Origin: Hespellia sp.
GTDB taxonomy: Bacteria; Bacillota; Clostridia; Lachnospirales; Lachnospiraceae
DNA length: 64,000 bases
Reading direction: 5' to 3'
Assembly: GCA_022790755.1 (NCBI GenBank)
Contig: JAAVXR010000016.1
Location: 23,253 to 87,252, forward strand
Part shown: piece by piece, positions 61,458-64,000 of the stretch
Numbering within the stretch: position 1 is the stretch's first letter
Layout of the letters: every line of letters begins with the position of its first letter
Translations under genes and position numbers: made by a program
The notes under the pieces: generated by a model
What the model saw: only the letters and a program-made list of their open reading frames with translations
Database searches by the model: none
What the model was told of the DNA's origin: nothing

Positions 61458-62729
61458 ATGAAGATCAAAACAACAAAAATGAACTACGAAGATGTCCTGA
61501 AGTTACAACCGGCACAACATATGCAGCCTCGGAAACCATGGTACATTTTTCGGCTTTTGCTGAAATTACTGTCGGCGTCTGAGCTTAAAAAGGTCCATTT
61601 TCAATGCAGAAAAATCGGAATGGAACGCCTAGGGCCGACAGAGCCCTGTTTGATCCTGATGAATCATTCGAGTTTTATTGATCTGAAGATTGCGTCGACA
61701 GTTTTGTATCCGCGTCCTTTCAATATTATCTGTACGCTGGACGGATTTGTGGGAAAGGAATGGTTGATGCGTGCGATCGGTTGTATTCCGACGAAGAAAT
61801 TTCTTTTGGATACGAACCTGGTTCGAGACATGGTGTACACGGTCAAAGAACTAAAAAGTTCTATATTAATGTATCCTGAGGCAAGTTATAGTTTTGACGG
61901 TACGGCGACTCCTCTTCCGGAGAGTATTGGAAAATGTCTAAAAATGCTGAAAGTTCCGGTAATTATGATTCGTACATACGGTGCGTTTGCCAGAGATCCA
62001 CTCTATAATAGTCTGCAACTTCGAAAAGTAGATGTGTCAGCGGATATGGAGTATCTGTTGTCACCGGAAGAGATTTCTGAAAAGACGCCACAAGAATTGA
62101 ATGAAATTCTTGCCGAAAAGTTTTCATTCGATCATTTTCGGTGGCAGCAGGAAAATAAGGTACAGATTGCGGAGACTTTTCGTGCCGACGATCTGAACCG
62201 GGTGTTATATAAATGTCCGCACTGTAAGACGGAAGGACAGATGCGAGGAAAGGGAATTGAGATCATTTGTAAACATTGCAAAAAAGAATATGAACTCACG
62301 GAAGGCGGCTACATAAAGGCAAGTGAGGGTGAGACAGAGTTCGATCATATTCCGAATTGGTATAGGTGGGAGCGGGAATCGGTGCGGCAGGAATTGATGG
62401 ATGGGACTTATCTATTGGACGTGCCGGTGGAGATTTGTGTGTTGGTTGATACGAAATGTATTTATAAAATCGGAAGTGGAAGATTGGTACATTCAAAGGA
62501 AGGATTTCAGCTTACAGGCTGTGATGGGAAGCTGTGCTATGAACAGGGACCAGGAGCTTCTTATAGTTTGTACTCGGATTTTTGCTGGTATGAAATCGGG
62601 GATATGATCTGTATCGGCGATGGGAAAATGCAGTATTATTGTTTTCCTCAAAACTGTGGTGATGTTGTGGCGAAGGCACGATTGGCGACGGAAGAGTTGT
62701 ATAAGATGACGAGAAGGAGGCGGAGATAA
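61458..62729 (+). CDS. 1-acylglycerol-3-phosphate O-acyltransferase (PlsC-like) with C-terminal zinc ribbon
   Basis: LILMNHSSFIDLKIAS (HX4D-type NHSSFID), MYPEASYSFDG; YKCPHCKTEGQMRGKGIEIICKHCKKEY. Confidence 0.88.
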   Translation: MKIKTTKMNYEDVLKLQPAQHMQPRKPWYIFRLLLKLLSASELKKVHFQCRKIGMERLGPTEPCLILMNHSSFIDLKIASTVLYPRPFNIICTLDGFVGKEWLMRAIGCIPTKKFLLDTNLVRDMVYTVKELKSSILMYPEASYSFDGTATPLPESIGKCLKMLKVPVIMIRTYGAFARDPLYNSLQLRKVDVSADMEYLLSPEEISEKTPQELNEILAEKFSFDHFRWQQENKVQIAETFRADDLNRVLYKCPHCKTEGQMRGKGIEIICKHCKKEYELTEGGYIKASEGETEFDHIPNWYRWERESVRQELMDGTYLLDVPVEICVLVDTKCIYKIGSGRLVHSKEGFQLTGCDGKLCYEQGPGASYSLYSDFCWYEIGDMICIGDGKMQYYCFPQNCGDVVAKARLATEELYKMTRRRRR

Positions 62730-62831
62730 AAAAGGTTGAACGAGTTCGGGTATTGACTAAAATGACTGAAAAAATTATAATAATGATAAAATAATTATAT
62801 AAAATACACAAAAGAGGAGGGGCAACGTGGT

Positions 62832-63827
62832 ATGAAAAAGAGAATTGCCTTGACAGTGACAGGATTTGCTTTAGTAATGTTGCTAAGCGCCTGTCAATCA
62901 AAGACAGAAACCCAACCCGTTAAGAAAGCGGTTGAGGAACAGGAAATGACATTGGAATTAGCTGATATTGGTGAGAGAGAAGGTATTTATACGGGAGAAA
63001 CACTTGATGACATACCGAACGGTAAGGGCAAATTTGTAACACATGATCCGGAAGGTAAAGAGTGGTATTATGATGGTTCCTGGACAGATGGACAGATGGA
63101 TGACACACCGACCGTTGAAGAGATGGAACTTACAGTTGAAATGAAAGATGTGGGTGAGAAAAAAGGTTCTTATACCGGAGAAGTTCGCGAGCTTGTACCA
63201 AACGGTAAAGGTAAATTTGTGACGCAAAATTCAGAGGGTGTAACATGGTATTATGAGGGCAATTGGGTTTTAGGAGAAATGGAAGGAACCGGGGTCCAGG
63301 AATGGGAAGAATTGGGGCAAAGATATGAAGGTGATTTTGTAGAAAATGATTATTGTGGAACCGGTAAACTTTACCTGGAGAATTCACTAGCGTATGAAGG
63401 CAATTTCGCTGAGGGACGCTGTGAAGGCGCAGGGAAATTATACAATAAAAAGGGTGAAGTGTGTTTTGAGGGGGAGTTCAAGGCAGGTATACCGGCTGAT
63501 TTGGAGAAGGTTAAAAGCATAGCAAAATCCGTTACCTATGAAGAACTGGCAAGGGATGAAAATACCTACTATTGGGATATTGTTTCTGTGACAGGAAAAA
63601 TTGGTCAGGTGGAGGAAGTCGAAGATAATTTGGCGGCGTATCTGGTTGTATGTGATGATTTATGGAAAGAAACGTTTTTAGTTTCATATACTCGACCAGA
63701 AAATGAAACAAGAATACTGGATGGAGACAACGTTACTTTTTATGGACAGTCAAAAGGACTGGTATCTTATGAAAGTATTTGGGGACAGACGATTACTGTT
63801 CCGTACATAGAAGCATTCTGTAAATGA
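62832..63827 (+). CDS. MORN-repeat lipoprotein
   Basis: Lipobox VMLLSACQSK; repeated YTGE...PNGKGKFVT..GVTWYYEGNW and YEGNFAEGRCEGAGKLYN. Confidence 0.88.
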   Translation: MKKRIALTVTGFALVMLLSACQSKTETQPVKKAVEEQEMTLELADIGEREGIYTGETLDDIPNGKGKFVTHDPEGKEWYYDGSWTDGQMDDTPTVEEMELTVEMKDVGEKKGSYTGEVRELVPNGKGKFVTQNSEGVTWYYEGNWVLGEMEGTGVQEWEELGQRYEGDFVENDYCGTGKLYLENSLAYEGNFAEGRCEGAGKLYNKKGEVCFEGEFKAGIPADLEKVKSIAKSVTYEELARDENTYYWDIVSVTGKIGQVEEVEDNLAAYLVVCDDLWKETFLVSYTRPENETRILDGDNVTFYGQSKGLVSYESIWGQTITVPYIEAFCK

Positions 63828-63877
63828 TTACCTTATATACTGAGAATGTATTTCGAAATAGAGTAAGTTTTGGATAA

Positions 63878-63917
63878 AAAAACAGAACCCCTTTACTATT
63901 TGGGGTTCTGTTTTCTT
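63878..63917. terminator. Terminator hairpin
   Basis: aaaacagaacccctttactatttggggttctgtttt. Confidence 0.85.
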
Positions 63918-63932
63918 ATCATCCATGATCAG

Positions 63933-64000
63933 TGCGGAAGAAGAGACTTGAACTCTCACAGGATAAACTCCCACTAGAACCTGAATCTAGCGCGTCTGCC
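63933..64000 (-). tRNA. tRNA-Leu(CAG), partial (5' part beyond window)
   Basis: Minus strand CTAGA-TTCAGGT-TCTAG anticodon arm, long variable arm, TTCAAGTC T-arm, acceptor CTTCCGCA. Confidence 0.9.

Overview
The window is a 64 kb chromosomal segment of a low-to-mid-GC Firmicute, probably Lachnospiraceae-like; that taxonomic call is inferred from gene content and protein style. No rRNA, CRISPR array, prophage or transposase was seen. Housekeeping content includes the 3' end of eutH, an FGGY kinase, a complete F-type ATP synthase operon (atpIBEFHAGDC), aroK, murA, a SAM-I riboswitch with metK, a two-component system next to a TrkH/TrkA K+ transporter, NfeD/SPFH, birA, coaX, dus, greA and lysS. 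A tRNA-Leu(CAG) on the - strand runs off the right edge. Accessory content includes a class III-like Fic protein, a LacI-controlled ThuA/GATase-like gene embedded in repeats, an amylosucrase-like/ABC sugar operon, a TelA / vWA / XpaC-like cluster, an LPXTG surface protein, an alkyltransferase-like protein and a MORN lipoprotein. The strongest signals for a second look are: (1) two giant near-palindromic hairpins at 14004-14242 and 14353-14535, whose stems are unrelated in sequence but which share conserved internal boxes and covarying pairs, consistent with an undescribed structured RNA/DNA family; (2) a candidate type I toxin-antitoxin locus at 61045-61296, with a 32-aa hydrophobic peptide and an antisense promoter whose transcript would be complementary to the toxin start region; (3) a 707-codon in-frame patatin-ornithine carbamoyltransferase fusion; (4) a hybrid histidine kinase carrying a C-terminal DegV lipid-binding domain, inside a signalling cluster with V4R and GGDEF proteins; (5) a four-copy dispersed hairpin repeat family.
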